Shown piece after piece: positions 9,456 through 19,601 of a stretch of 27,978 bases of DNA. This DNA is from Phaeoceros laevis (taxonomy: Eukaryota; Anthocerotophyta; Anthocerotopsida; Notothyladales), in NCBI GenBank assembly GCA_049999765.1, contig JBNGIQ010009356.1, positions 1 through 27,978 on the forward strand, read 5' to 3'. Under the pieces are notes generated by a model. It made no database searches. It had not been told where the DNA came from and saw only the letters and a list, made by a program, of their open reading frames with translations. The position numbers and the translations under genes were made by a program. The number at the start of each line of letters is the position of its first letter. Position 1 is the first letter of the stretch.

Positions 9456-9832
9456 TAAACTTAGTACAAGCTTAGTTGACAACCTTATTTTTTATAATGT
9501 CAAATAATCATCTCATATTTTACCCTAGATTTATATTTGATGTTGGTGCGCATAACACTGCGCCGTCCTTCCTTAAGACACCGTACAAACAATTTCCTTC
9601 TTTATGTACTTTGGAGAGATTAGTTGCCATGTGGCTGGGCCCTAAGCTTGTAATAAATTCCTTCATATTTATTTGCAAAGCTGTTTTTGAGATGAAGGAA
9701 AAACCTTGTTACTATACATGGTACTTTTGCAAGAGTGCAAACCATGTTGTGCTCGTATATTTGTGAAGGTTGGGCATGTAAAGAGTAGGTGATCCTTATT
9801 ATGTACTACTGCCTTCTAGCGATGAGTGCAAG
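9456..9832 (+). other. 3' flank of the polygalacturonase gene
   Basis: The coding stop is followed at once by a second TAA and an overlapping AATAAA (9454-9459). Another AATAAA-like word lies near 9651. The rest is AT-rich sequence without a supportable gene and probably includes the 3' untranslated region. Confidence 0.5.
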
Positions 9833-9840
9833 TTCTCTCA

Positions 9841-9968
9841 TTCTCTCATGATATTTTAGTAGTAGTAGTAGTAGAATTCTCTCATGATATNNNNNNNNNN
9901 TCTCATGATATTTTAGTAGTAGTAGTAGTAGAATTCTCTCATGATATTTTAGTAGTAGTAGTAGTAGA
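9841..9968. repeat. 36-bp minisatellite with embedded (AGT)n, broken by an N gap
   Basis: The unit TTCTCTCATGATATTTT plus (AGT)5-6 and GAA repeats at 9841, 9877, 9898 and 9934, ending near 9968. Ten N occupy 9891-9900. The visible repeat phase before and after the gap implies that 25 bp, or 25 plus a multiple of 36, are missing. The gap is therefore a placeholder and not a true length. Confidence 0.9.
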
Positions 9969-10001
9969 AGTAAGGTGGTGCGCTATACTGATTCCACCAG
10001 A

Positions 10002-10058
10002 GGATCGAGCATGCCGCAATGTCCACAAGGGGATCGAGCATGTCGCCATGTCCATTGT
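10002..10058. repeat. 29-bp tandem duplication
   Basis: GGATCGAGCATG...ATGTCCA occurs at 10002 and again at 10031 with a few substitutions. It lies directly beside the minisatellite in non-coding DNA. Confidence 0.75.
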
Positions 10059-10354
10059 GCTATGTAGTTCATGCAATATTGCAGAGATGAAGGTTTCTTA
10101 ATCTTTATATTGAAAGCTCAAGAAATTGGATGGTGAAAGTGTCCCAAGTTTACTGAGATGAAACTAGGTATGGCCCTTATCACACACCCAACATGAATGA
10201 AGTGAAAGCATTGAGGAACTACAATGATTCCGTGTTGGGTAACAAGTATCCAAGTGGGGCTGTTTTTTATAGTATTAAGGTGGATTCTTCACATACTAAG
10301 CTTTACATCCGAGGGCCTAACAAACTAAATAGGTCCCTTTCCTACTCGTACTTT

Positions 10355-10499
10355 GGACACTTTTCAAATAATCGGTCCCAAAAGTGCACCAAAAAAGTGA
10401 ACCTCTGGATAGCGTCCTAGACTTAGTTAGGACTAACCCACTCTGCACCAATTTGGGACCTTTGGTGCACTTTTCGGACCAATCATTCAAAAAGTGTGT
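10355..10499. repeat. Inverted repeat / fold-back element
   Basis: Arms 10355-10390 and 10464-10499 are reverse complements at about 29 of 36 positions. The inner ends are GGTCCCAAAAGTGCACC and GGTGCACTTTTCGGACC, and the loop is 73 bases. The loop contains a smaller pair, GTCCTA/TTAGGAC. It resembles a MITE, but no clear target-site duplication was found and the outer limits are uncertain. Confidence 0.65.
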
Positions 10500-10703
10500 T
10501 ATAAACATAACCTCATGGTACAACAAACCGGTATTATTAGCCATCGTAAAGAACAACTATGCAGGACATTAGTTCTGCGAGATCAAAAATAGGAGCACAA
10601 ACTTTAGCTCAGAAGAATGCTTTTCATTGGCTCGCACGCTAGGAAGGAAAAATACAAAATAACAACAACTATAATTCATGAGTCGTTTGTGTAAAAAATT
10701 GCT

Positions 10704-10799
10704 AGTACTTTAGTTGCTATGAAAGACTTGTTTAAGAGACAACATGCTCTAAGTACTTTAGTTGCTATGAAAGACTTGTTTAAGAGACAACATGTTCTC
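10704..10799 (+). repeat. 48-bp tandem duplication
   Basis: Two copies of a 48-bp unit (AGTACTTTAGTTGCTATGAA...) differ at only about two positions. The period is a multiple of three. One plus-strand frame reads through both copies (MKDLFKRQH twice) to a TGA shortly after 10875. That peptide of about 54 residues is not recognised and is probably a relic or chance frame. Confidence 0.8.
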
Positions 10800-11581
10800 A
10801 GGCGCTTCGATGATGTTCCGGCAGCCACAGTGGCCATGGTTAAAGATATGTTATTTGTAGATATCTATTTGGACATTCTCTGAGTTTTCTAGCAACACAC
10901 GTGTAAACTTGGAAGCTGACAAAGGACCGACCAATGCAGAACTCTCTTTCAGCATTGGATATTCCAACAATCTATATCACAGACATATGCCGAGGTAAAT
11001 CAAGCAGGACATGGCAACAACAAAAATGCAAACAACATATTACTAAAACCAAGTGCTAGCTTAGAGTTTGTATTTGCAAGCCAAACATAGTCGTCCCAAC
11101 ATGAAGAACAAGCATTTTTTTTAAACTGAATCAGACGCTTTTTCCTTTTTATGCATACACAAACAAGTATTTCATTGTTTCTTGAACTTTCTTCTACAGA
11201 CACCATAAGTAAACTTCTTCTTCTTCTTCTAGGCTTGTTTCCCCTAGCAGGCTACTAGCAGGAACAAGCATCGCTCGGACTGTAATAAGCTAAGAGGAAG
11301 ATCTCGGAGACGGAAGAGGACACGCTGTAAGGATGGCACGCTTTTCTGTATTCGTCTGACGGCTAGGAGCCCGGCAGAGCGGCAGCCGACACCTCGCTCC
11401 ACGTGCGTAACACTAACGCGATGCAGCATCAATATTGGTAGATGCCAAACAGATGGTGGGCATGCCCGCTGGACTGTTACTGTTGAAAAATCCTGCAATT
11501 GGTCCACCCACAATTGCGCACAACTAACGGGATGGCAACATCAGTGGGTTTGGACTCCAACAGCTGCGGGGCAGGACGACA
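10800..11581 (+). other. Upstream region of the PPR gene
   Basis: No gene is supported. It contains a (CTT)n-like run at about 11214-11231 and should hold the promoter and leader of the PPR gene. No core element is clear enough to name. Confidence 0.4.
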
Positions 11582-14422
11582 ATGAGGAGCTGGAGCGTGC
11601 CTCTGAAACAATGGATTCACACAAGCCGCACATTCGTGCCCTGCAATGGCTTAGCAGCCACGCTAGGCATACCGCACAATAGCAGTGCAGTAGAGCAGCA
11701 ACAGTTGTTGTGGAGGCAGTACTTCTTGGACCCCACATTGTGGTGGGACTGCAGGACGAACAAGACGAGCGCCCGCTCTCCCGACTTCAGGCACAAGGAG
11801 TCCAAGGAGCCCCTATGGCTGAACAACTTCTACAAGCCTGACTGTGTGGATGGGCAGCTGGCTGTCTTGGACAAGCGGGTTGGACGGTCTGCATCCAACC
11901 GGTTTGGACAGCCTACATCCAACCCCTTGTTGCATCATAAAGCTGCTGCTCCGACGGTGCTAGAGTGCCAAGGGTACGGAACGACTCAGGCTATAACCGA
12001 ACAACTCTGTGAGAATGGGCAGCTAAGTCGAGCAGTCGATGCTTTGACCGTCTTGGCGGAGACACAATCTCTCGTGTCCTCCTCTCTGCTGTATAGATTC
12101 ATCCGGAGATGCGGGGCCGAAAAAAATCTGGTGTTGGGGCGACGGCTTGATCGTCTCACTGTCCAGCTTGGGTACGGAGGCGACGCATTTTTGGGAAACC
12201 ATCTCTTGCGCATGTATGCATGTCAAGGCCGGTTACAGGAAGCAATGCAGGTGTTCACAAGGGTGCCCAAACCTGATGTCTTCATGTGGTTTTCCATCAT
12301 CTCTGCGCAGACTGCACACGGGAAACCTAGTGAGGCCATTCAACTGTACCATAAGGTGCGCAGCTCAGGTTTGGAGCCTAATGGTCACATTTTTTGCGCT
12401 GCCCTGCAAGCTTGTGCAAGAGCAGAAGATGTGGAATCTGGCCGGCAGGTGCATGCTGATCTGTTGGAGAGTGGCATTCCCCACAACGCTTTTGTTTGCA
12501 ACTGCCTGGTGGACATGTATGCAAAATGTGGGGAATTGGAAGATGCACGCAAGCTGTTCGACAGTCTGTCCACAAGGGATGCAGTAACATGGAATGCCAT
12601 GATAAATGGGTATGCTGAGCATGGGCTAGGTCCCCAGGCGCTTGCATTGTATGCAAGGATGGAGCAGGAAGGCCTGACTTTAGCAGACAGTGTTACGTTT
12701 GCTTGCCTCCTGAAGGCTTGTGCAAGTGGTGGTGCTCTACAGCAAGGCAGGCAATTTCATTCAGGGATCGTAGAGAGAGGACTACTTGAAGGTGACATAG
12801 TCCTGGGCACTTGTCTTGTAAATATGTATGCAAAATGTGGCCAGTTGGAAGATGCGCGCAAAGTGTTTGACGGTCTGTCCACAAGGGATTCGGTGACATG
12901 GAATGCCATGATAAATGGGTATGCTGAGCATGGGCTTGGTCCCCAGGCGCTCGCATTGTATGCAAGGATGGAGCAGGAAGGCCTGACTTTAGCAGACAGT
13001 GCTACGTTTGCTTGCCTCCTGAAGGCTTGTACAAGTGCTGGTGCTCTACAGCAGGGCAGGCAGCTGCATTCAGGGATTGTGGAAAGAGGACTACTTGAAG
13101 GTGACGTAGCACTGGGCAATTGCCTCATCAATATGTATGCGAAATGTGGTCAGTTGGAAGATGCACGCAAAGTGTTTGACAGTCTGTCCACAAGGAATGT
13201 AGTGACATGGACTGCCATGATTAATGGGTATGCTGAGCATGGGCTTGCTACCCAGGCGCTCGCATTGTATGGAAGTATGAAGCAGGGAGGCCTGACTTTA
13301 GCAAACAGTGTTACGTTTGCTTGCCTCCTGAAGGCTTGTACAAGTGCTGGTGCTCTACAGCAGGGCAGGCAGTTGCACTCAGGGATCGTGGAAAAAGGAC
13401 TACTTGAAGGTGACGTAGCAATGGGCACTTGTCTCGTACACATGTATTCAAAGTGTGGGCAGTTAGAAGATGCACGCGAAGTGTTTGACAGTCTGTCCAC
13501 AAGGGATGCGGTAACATGGAATGCCATGATAAATGGGTATGGTAGAAACAATGAAGGCCTCAAGGCTACAGCCTGTTTCGAAGAGATGATGCTGGCTGGT
13601 ATTCAGCCTGATGACAACACATTTACTTGCCTTCTTGTAGCATGCAGTAATGCTGGTCTGGTCAGTAAGGGTCGACAGTATTTCGATGCCATGGTGAAAC
13701 AGCATGACCTCAACCCGACAACTGAGCATTACGTGTGCATGGTTGATCTTCTTGGGCGGGCAGGCCATTTAGGTGAGGCGGAGAAGGTGCTGAAATCAGC
13801 TGGGTGTGAAAAGGATGTTGTTGGGTTGATGTCATTGCTGAATGCCTGCAAGAGTCATGGTGATATAGAGCGGGGAAGACGGTGTTTTGAAAGTCTTGTT
13901 GAGCTAGACCCTCAGCATGCCTCTGCATATGTGCTCATGGCCAATATCTACGCAGATGCAGGTAGGTGGGCGGATGTAGATAGAATCGAGAGGTTGAGAA
14001 AGTTGGCAGGAGCTAACAAGAAACCTGCAGTGGCAGGCATTGAGGTGAACAAGCAGGTGCACACATTTGTTGTGGGGGAAGAAAGGGGTGACCTTTCATG
14101 CAAGGTTAGGAGCACAAATGAACGTTTGAAGGAGGAAGGGAACCATATACCGCACACCAAGCTGGTGTTGAAGGCAGTGTCTGAGAAGGAGAAGGAAGAT
14201 CAACTGTGTGGGCATGCTGAGAAGCTAGCTTTGGCGTTCGGTCTCTTCAACACTCCTGATGGCACACCTCTGCTTGTAACGAAAAACCTGCGGATGTGCA
14301 GCGACTGCCACTCTTCCACTGAGATTATGTCAAGAATTGAAAAGAGGGACATCGTTGTACGGGATGCACACCGTGTGCATCGATTCGAGGCAGGGTCCTG
14401 TAGCTGTAAGGGTCGGCATTGA
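11582..14422 (+). CDS. PLS-class PPR protein with divergent (KP-like) DYW domain
   Basis: A 946-residue, intronless PPR protein, expected to bind organellar RNA and direct base editing. The N-terminus is basic and Ser/Thr-containing, suiting a mitochondrial or plastid presequence. About 140 poorly conserved residues follow, then P, L and S repeats from roughly residue 200. Residues 337-645 are three near-identical 103-residue PLS units. E-type motifs follow (VDLLGRAGHLGEAEKVL; YVLMANIYADAGRW). The DYW domain opens with KKPAVAGIEV (Lys814-Pro815) instead of the usual PG box. It keeps the deaminase centre: HAE (878-880) and Cys906-x2-Cys909-His910. It retains Cys940-x-Cys942 of the second zinc site but ends GRH instead of DYW. 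Family knowledge, from memory: the KP-type DYW group has such boxes and GRP-like ends and is linked to U-to-C editing. The substrate is unknown. Confidence 0.95.
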   Translation: MRSWSVPLKQWIHTSRTFVPCNGLAATLGIPHNSSAVEQQQLLWRQYFLDPTLWWDCRTNKTSARSPDFRHKESKEPLWLNNFYKPDCVDGQLAVLDKRVGRSASNRFGQPTSNPLLHHKAAAPTVLECQGYGTTQAITEQLCENGQLSRAVDALTVLAETQSLVSSSLLYRFIRRCGAEKNLVLGRRLDRLTVQLGYGGDAFLGNHLLRMYACQGRLQEAMQVFTRVPKPDVFMWFSIISAQTAHGKPSEAIQLYHKVRSSGLEPNGHIFCAALQACARAEDVESGRQVHADLLESGIPHNAFVCNCLVDMYAKCGELEDARKLFDSLSTRDAVTWNAMINGYAEHGLGPQALALYARMEQEGLTLADSVTFACLLKACASGGALQQGRQFHSGIVERGLLEGDIVLGTCLVNMYAKCGQLEDARKVFDGLSTRDSVTWNAMINGYAEHGLGPQALALYARMEQEGLTLADSATFACLLKACTSAGALQQGRQLHSGIVERGLLEGDVALGNCLINMYAKCGQLEDARKVFDSLSTRNVVTWTAMINGYAEHGLATQALALYGSMKQGGLTLANSVTFACLLKACTSAGALQQGRQLHSGIVEKGLLEGDVAMGTCLVHMYSKCGQLEDAREVFDSLSTRDAVTWNAMINGYGRNNEGLKATACFEEMMLAGIQPDDNTFTCLLVACSNAGLVSKGRQYFDAMVKQHDLNPTTEHYVCMVDLLGRAGHLGEAEKVLKSAGCEKDVVGLMSLLNACKSHGDIERGRRCFESLVELDPQHASAYVLMANIYADAGRWADVDRIERLRKLAGANKKPAVAGIEVNKQVHTFVVGEERGDLSCKVRSTNERLKEEGNHIPHTKLVLKAVSEKEKEDQLCGHAEKLALAFGLFNTPDGTPLLVTKNLRMCSDCHSSTEIMSRIEKRDIVVRDAHRVHRFEAGSCSCKGRH
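12592..13518 (+). repeat. Three tandem 309-bp copies inside the PPR gene
   Basis: Copies start at 12592, 12901 and 13210, with a fourth partial start at 13519. The period is exactly 309 bp, or 103 codons, equal to one P-L-S triplet. Copies are very similar even at synonymous sites (CTTTAGCAGACAGTG, GGACTACTTGAAGGTGAC). This points to recent unequal exchange or gene conversion rather than old repeat divergence. Confidence 0.95.
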
Positions 14423-15394
14423 GCGAGAGAAAAAGTTCGAACTGAAACAGTTCCACCACCTGCCTGCTCTTGGTCACGTATGGCATACTAAACGGGGTAA
14501 AAGAAGACGAAGCACATCCGTTTAGTACTAGTTCGCTAACTCCCTGAACTCCAAATTAATTCCTCCGCGTTTCCCCAACCGCTCGACTAACTTACTTCCC
14601 CAGTTCCCCAAGTACCAAGTAGCTTAGTTGCCACGTTCTGGACTTGCAGACTTAGGTCCGGTTACTGTGTGGCATGCGACCTTCCAAGTAACGCCTCGGG
14701 CTGCGTGCTGCTCTTAAGTTGCGATTCTCCAACTGGAAGAGATGGACGATGTTAAACTAAAATTCTAGGAATGTAAGATGTGATAGCCCTGTGCTATCTG
14801 TGCACCTAAGCTAGATGTTTTACATTCCGGGATTCATCCTAGGAGGCATCTAGGACTGTTGCATCTAGGATGCACAGGCCAAGCACGTTAAAGTCTCTCT
14901 CTCTGAGGGCTTTAAATAAGTGGCAGTAGATATATGTAGCCTTGCAGAATCCGATGCCCACTAAAGAGATGTTGAGACAGAGTGTACCGACAATTCATAG
15001 TTGCTTTCCCTGCTGTAGACTATCTAAAGAAAAACACAAGCTGACGAATGAGTTTATGCAGAGCTCTGAGAGGCCGACATGTGGAAAAAATTCATTTGAC
15101 CAGCCCACACAGTAAGGGCAAATCCAGGGTTCCGGTTGCAAACTTGCAACGTTGATAAAATTTCAGTATGAAGAATCCTTACTACAAGTCTCGTAAATCA
15201 CTACAACACTATCTCCTACTGTCACCGGTCGTGTTGACTGCCTGTGGTGTCAACATGTCCATCGCCACCCTACATTTTATCTTTAAAACTTACGCATCGT
15301 GCGCAGATTCCTAGATGTTGTATGGACACCCACAGCAAAAATGCATCACAACAAGCTAGATTCTGCTTTGGCTACCCCTAGACAAACTCTACTT
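14423..15394. other. Intergenic region between the PPR and ArgJ 3' ends
   Basis: The two genes converge here and no further gene is supported. Small fold-backs are visible: GGAATGTAA (14768-14776) against TTACATTCC (14820-14828), and the perfect hairpin GCATCTAGGATGC (14861-14873). These may be MITE remnants. Confidence 0.5.
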
Positions 15395-15605
15395 GCACGA
15401 GCAGCTGCTTTCGGCCAAGTTCTCTCAGACAAAGGCCTCTTGTGTACCTGGAATACCAGCTGCATGCCTTGAATGCCGGAAAGTGATGCTGGATAAAACA
15501 TCTACCATAACAATCTCCAACCCTCAGAGAAAGCAACAACTCAGTCTCGTCATCGTCTCGACATCACAGAGAAACCAGCCTCCCAAGTATGCAGACTACT
15601 TTGCA
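15395..15605. repeat. ~200-bp repeat, copy in the ArgJ 3' flank
   Basis: Similar to 16585-16785 in the same orientation. The best blocks are AGTTCTCTCAGACAAAGGCC and CATCACAGAGAAACCAGC with CTCAGTCTCGTCATCGTCT just before it. The matches are collinear with small indels. No coding content is recognised. Confidence 0.65.
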
Positions 15606-15778
15606 CAAAAAATCTGGGTAAGACTAGCTAAACTACACCTCGTGCCCACTGGACCCTTACCTGGGACACTGTGAGAGTGACAAAAGCTGGTGTTTGTCAA
15701 AAATTCGTCTGCAACAGCCGGCAGGCCCAGATTCTCAAGTCGAAACTAGCCAGGCCCCAACACCTTGAGGACTTAGGG

Positions 15779-18700
15779 TTAAGTGGTGTACTCTGCATTG
15801 ATTTTGATATAATCATAGCTTAGATCACAACCCCAAGCTTTGCTTTCACCATGGCCATCACCTGAAACCAAACGAAGAACAGGTATCATCAGAAACATGC
15901 ACGTGGTTGTTTGTCTCCCACCAAGCGGACCACTTCCAAGTACCCACCGATTACGATACTTATGAGCACTGTCCCATGACAATCCCCTGCACTTCGAAGA
16001 TATTTGCTTGCTGCAGTCCTGCCAAACAAAAATATCAGTTTTAATCCACACAAACCCTCAGAGGTAAGTACACGACAACTCCATACCTACCGGTCAAATG
16101 TTTGAGGCTGTCCATCCTTCATCAATAAAAATGGTCCAAGGCTAATCTCCAGGTTGGACTGGTTGAATTCCACACCAGCATATCCAGCAGCACACGCTAT
16201 CCGACCCCAGTTGGGGTCTCTACCAAATATTGCAGCCTGGAGCACCAAACCAGAAGCTGAGATCCTGAATGTAACCACATCTATGTCCAGTTTCTTTCAA
16301 AAAGCCCCCTTGAATGCGCATGCAATCAGCACCTGCTGATAGTACTCAACGTGCCCAAAGGCCTCAGGTCTCAAAGATTATACCATCACTGGGCAGATTC
16401 TAACACAATCCACCTATAAGGACACAGGCCAATCAAGGGCAGTTCAAATCCCTTTCATCACATGAAAGCTTTTTTGTCAGAAACTCATTCCAAATTGGTA
16501 TCAACACAAATTTCTCTCTGATGACCGTCGTGATAGAAATAACTCATCATACAAAATTCACACTAAGAGCAACTTGACTGAAAGCAAAAGTTTCTCTCAG
16601 ACAAATGCCTCTTTTTTTACTTCAGAGTCACTGGACAAACCAGCTGCCCAGCATGGGCAATTAAGACTGCAGTGTTGAAAAGACCATCCAACACCACACC
16701 TTAACTAACCTCCGCAAACGGCAACGACTCAGCTTCGTCATCATTTTGACATCACAGAGAAACAGCATATCAACAACAAAGCATCCAGCTTCACGTATAC
16801 AGCATGTCAACTTTGACAGAACATGGTCTGGCAGGTGCGCTAAACAACATAAGGCCCAACGCAAATTGAAATGGAAATCCACAAAAGTACAACCTTTGAT
16901 AGAGATGACGCTGCCACAGAGCGTGCGACAGTTGCTGCATCTGCTTCATCTCTAGCACCTGACACTTCGACCTGTTCAACAATGGCGTAATCAATGGGCT
17001 GTCAGTACTGCCACTACGACCCAGATCGCAATGGACATGTGATGCATAAAAGCAAAGTAACTCTACCCAAGTTACAGAGTTGAGATGGCTCTGGTACCTC
17101 AATCAAGCATGTGGCACCTTCACCATCAGATGCAATTGACTTGGCCAGGCCTTGCAAAACCTGCAACATTTTGCCCCCACCCAAATGTCAGAGACAGGCG
17201 CAGAAACATAAGCAGTAAAGACCTTTCTTAAACGAGGTAGGACAAAGGCACATGGCTCCCACTGTATCAAGAGCAGCTTGTAGTTGCTGCGCCTCTTCAC
17301 TTTCCAGGCTACTGATAAGCTTCCCCCCAGAGGCACCATTCGCAAATGCCAGAAGTGTGTCATTGGTACTACTGTCACCATCGACCTGCACACCTCTGGG
17401 ACTAGAGTTAACACAGCTCATCAACAGTTACACACAGGGTAATGGTAAAGACCGGTAGTACAAACTTTCAGACATACCGTAATTTGATTGAAACTTCGTC
17501 TCACTGACTTCAGTACCATCGGCCTCCACACTTCGACTGCCACATGGGCATCAGAAGTTACAACCTGTTCCAATTGAACTTTTAAAACTCATCAACAACG
17601 AACGGAACAGAAGACATGGAATATATAGAATTCTAAACTAACCCCTAGCATGGTAGCCATGTTTGGATGGATCATTCCTGATCCCTTAGCAATCCCACCA
17701 ATCCTTATCAAAGAGTCGCCCACCTATGCAAACACACATGGAATGTGTGAGCCAGCGATACATTTTTGCATTCTGATCCAAAATACCAGCAGCTCCACAC
17801 TGAGAGTTACCTTGGCCTCAACAGCAACACTCTTGCTAACGAGGTCTGTAGTTGTAATAGCCACTGCTGCTGCATCAGACCTGACACTAAATCTAGTGAG
17901 TTGGTCATTGATGAAGGCAGACCCATGGTGCCTGCTCTTGCTTAATGCAAGCACAAATAAGGAGGACCACAGTAGAATTGCAGGCATGCAGGAATATGTG
18001 AGCCCACCCGGCAACTTCAGGAGAGAGCGATGCGACTAGTGCTGGGAGTGCCTCCAATAAAGGTTTCTGACACAGGCTAGGTCATGTGAGATCAAGGACT
18101 GCTAACCTGTTTGAAGCCAAAATGTAGATTACACTAGAAACATAACATGACAAATGACTTCTAATTCATGATCTGCTACAGTTTGATACACAATGTACTA
18201 CAGTCCTTGCACATACCTTGGCTATGCGCTTTCCAATCACTCCAGTTGACTCGATGAGAATACTTCCTACAGGGACTCCAACCAGCTGCATGCAGACATT
18301 GTGTGCCTTCTCAGAAGCCAAGTCACTTCGGCCTCACAGAAGTAGACATCTGGGTATCCCATAATAAAGACAGCCAAAAGAATATACGCTGAAAGGTCAC
18401 CTAGAGTCAACCTTGGCAACGGCTTCGGCACTGTCTACAGTATCTTGATATCCCTCATCACCCTGTGGACACATGCGAAGTTCAGAACCATTGTGATGTC
18501 AGAACCACAACTACACTAGAACAAAGTGCAGAACATGTTCAAGGACTATGAAGCAGAAATAGGATGCCGCAACCCTACTGAGAGAAGTTCAATACCGTGG
18601 CAGCATTGGCCTGCCCCGCATTGATCAACACACCACGGGCCTGCAGTGATCACAACCTGAGTTTTACAACCAATTTCAAGAAAAGACAGTCAACAAGACA

Positions 18701-19601
18701 TTGGCCACAGACGACTACCGTGGATGACTGTGCAAGAACACTTTTGCAGTAAATAACCGGTGCAGCTGCCACGATATTCCTTGTGAAGGTGCCTACCATG
18801 ATCAACTTTCAGAACATCAGTACACATGAAGCACTATCAAACATTGACAGGGTTGCCACAAACCTAAAAAACTGGGACACACTTCTGCAGCTGCTTACCG
18901 GCAACGACAGCATCCTTGGTGCTAAAAACAAGAGCAAGGTCCGGCTTTTCCCCAACAGCCCTAAGACCTCCGTACAGACCTGCCGCTTGGAATCCATCGG
19001 CAGCGGTGACGCCACCCGGAATCTGTAACCCAGGGGCACTGTGTCTCAGATAACGAAGGGCAGACCTGCAAAACCTGAAGAACTAAACAAATATCCAGCA
19101 GCCATAACCTGCTTCCAAGGACCTTCTGAAAGTAATATTTTGGATGCAGGTATGTAGCTGCCAGGTTTGGAGCTAACATCCGCCGGAGCAGATCCCCGAA
19201 CGATGAAGGTCCTTCTGTCCTGCACCGGATGCTGAAGGGTGTGAACAAACTGCTTGCATCGATGGTAACGACCAAAACTCAGGTGTCAAGAGCAACAGAT
19301 TTACGTCCGAACACTCACGTCCACAGCCAGCTTCAATCTCCCAGGACACAGTAGCTCATTCCCCAGCTGGCAGCCACCAGCGAACGACGGCGTGTGTTTC
19401 CAGGGATGGACATCGGTGACAGCGGCCTTCGATCCTGAAATGACTAGAACGACGGAGGCATTCAGTTAGCATACCTCAACAGGCCGGACATCGCTAGTCA
19501 CTTGAGTGAGAGTATCCCGAATCGTTACATCTTCAGCTAAGCACAGTACCTGAAGCTTGGCCGAAAGCAAGACACCGAGCTACCACGGGGGCGGAAGCCA
19601 T
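15779..19601 (-). CDS. ArgJ: Plastid glutamate/ornithine N-acetyltransferase (bifunctional ArgJ)
   Basis: Transfers acetyl from N-acetylornithine to glutamate, and can also use acetyl-CoA, in plastid arginine synthesis. Eighteen minus-strand exons: 19601-19550, 19434-19319, 19249-19109, 19022-18899, 18792-18719, 18640-18596, 18462-18412, 18285-18217, 18066-18008, 17880-17811, 17723-17643, 17564-17478, 17385-17263, 17160-17098, 16971-16894, 16236-16091, 16018-15948, 15861-15779. They sum to 1533 nt (510 aa); all introns are GT-AG and all phases close. Motifs: [27 protein letters not shown] (176-185); oxyanion-hole STGVIG (214-219); autocleavage and nucleophile Thr291 in [36 protein letters not shown]-terminal [11 protein letters not shown]. 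About 100 residues precede the conserved core and should contain the transit peptide. The long intron 16237-16893 holds a repeat also found 3' of the gene. All key residues are present. Confidence 0.95.
16585..16785. repeat. ~200-bp repeat, copy inside the longest ArgJ intron
   Basis: Matches 15395-15605 in direct orientation. It lies wholly within intron 15 of ArgJ (16237-16893), the longest intron of this gene at 657 bp. The copy probably explains much of that extra length. Divergence is considerable, so the event is not recent. Confidence 0.65.

Noticed and set aside
9826-10101. Valine-rich ORF across the minisatellite
   Set aside because: It is translation of (AGT)n and spans the N gap.
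12592-13518. CRISPR-like or satellite interpretation of the regular 309-bp repeats
   Set aside because: The repeats are long, contiguous and in frame with PPR motifs, and no spacers exist.
12365-13563. Several antisense ORFs of 70-140 codons across the PPR repeats
   Set aside because: They repeat with the same 309-bp period as the sense gene and are shadows of it.
18961-19275. 104-codon minus ORF overlapping ArgJ exons 3 and 4
   Set aside because: It crosses an intron and reads the exons in the wrong frame; the spliced ArgJ model explains the region.
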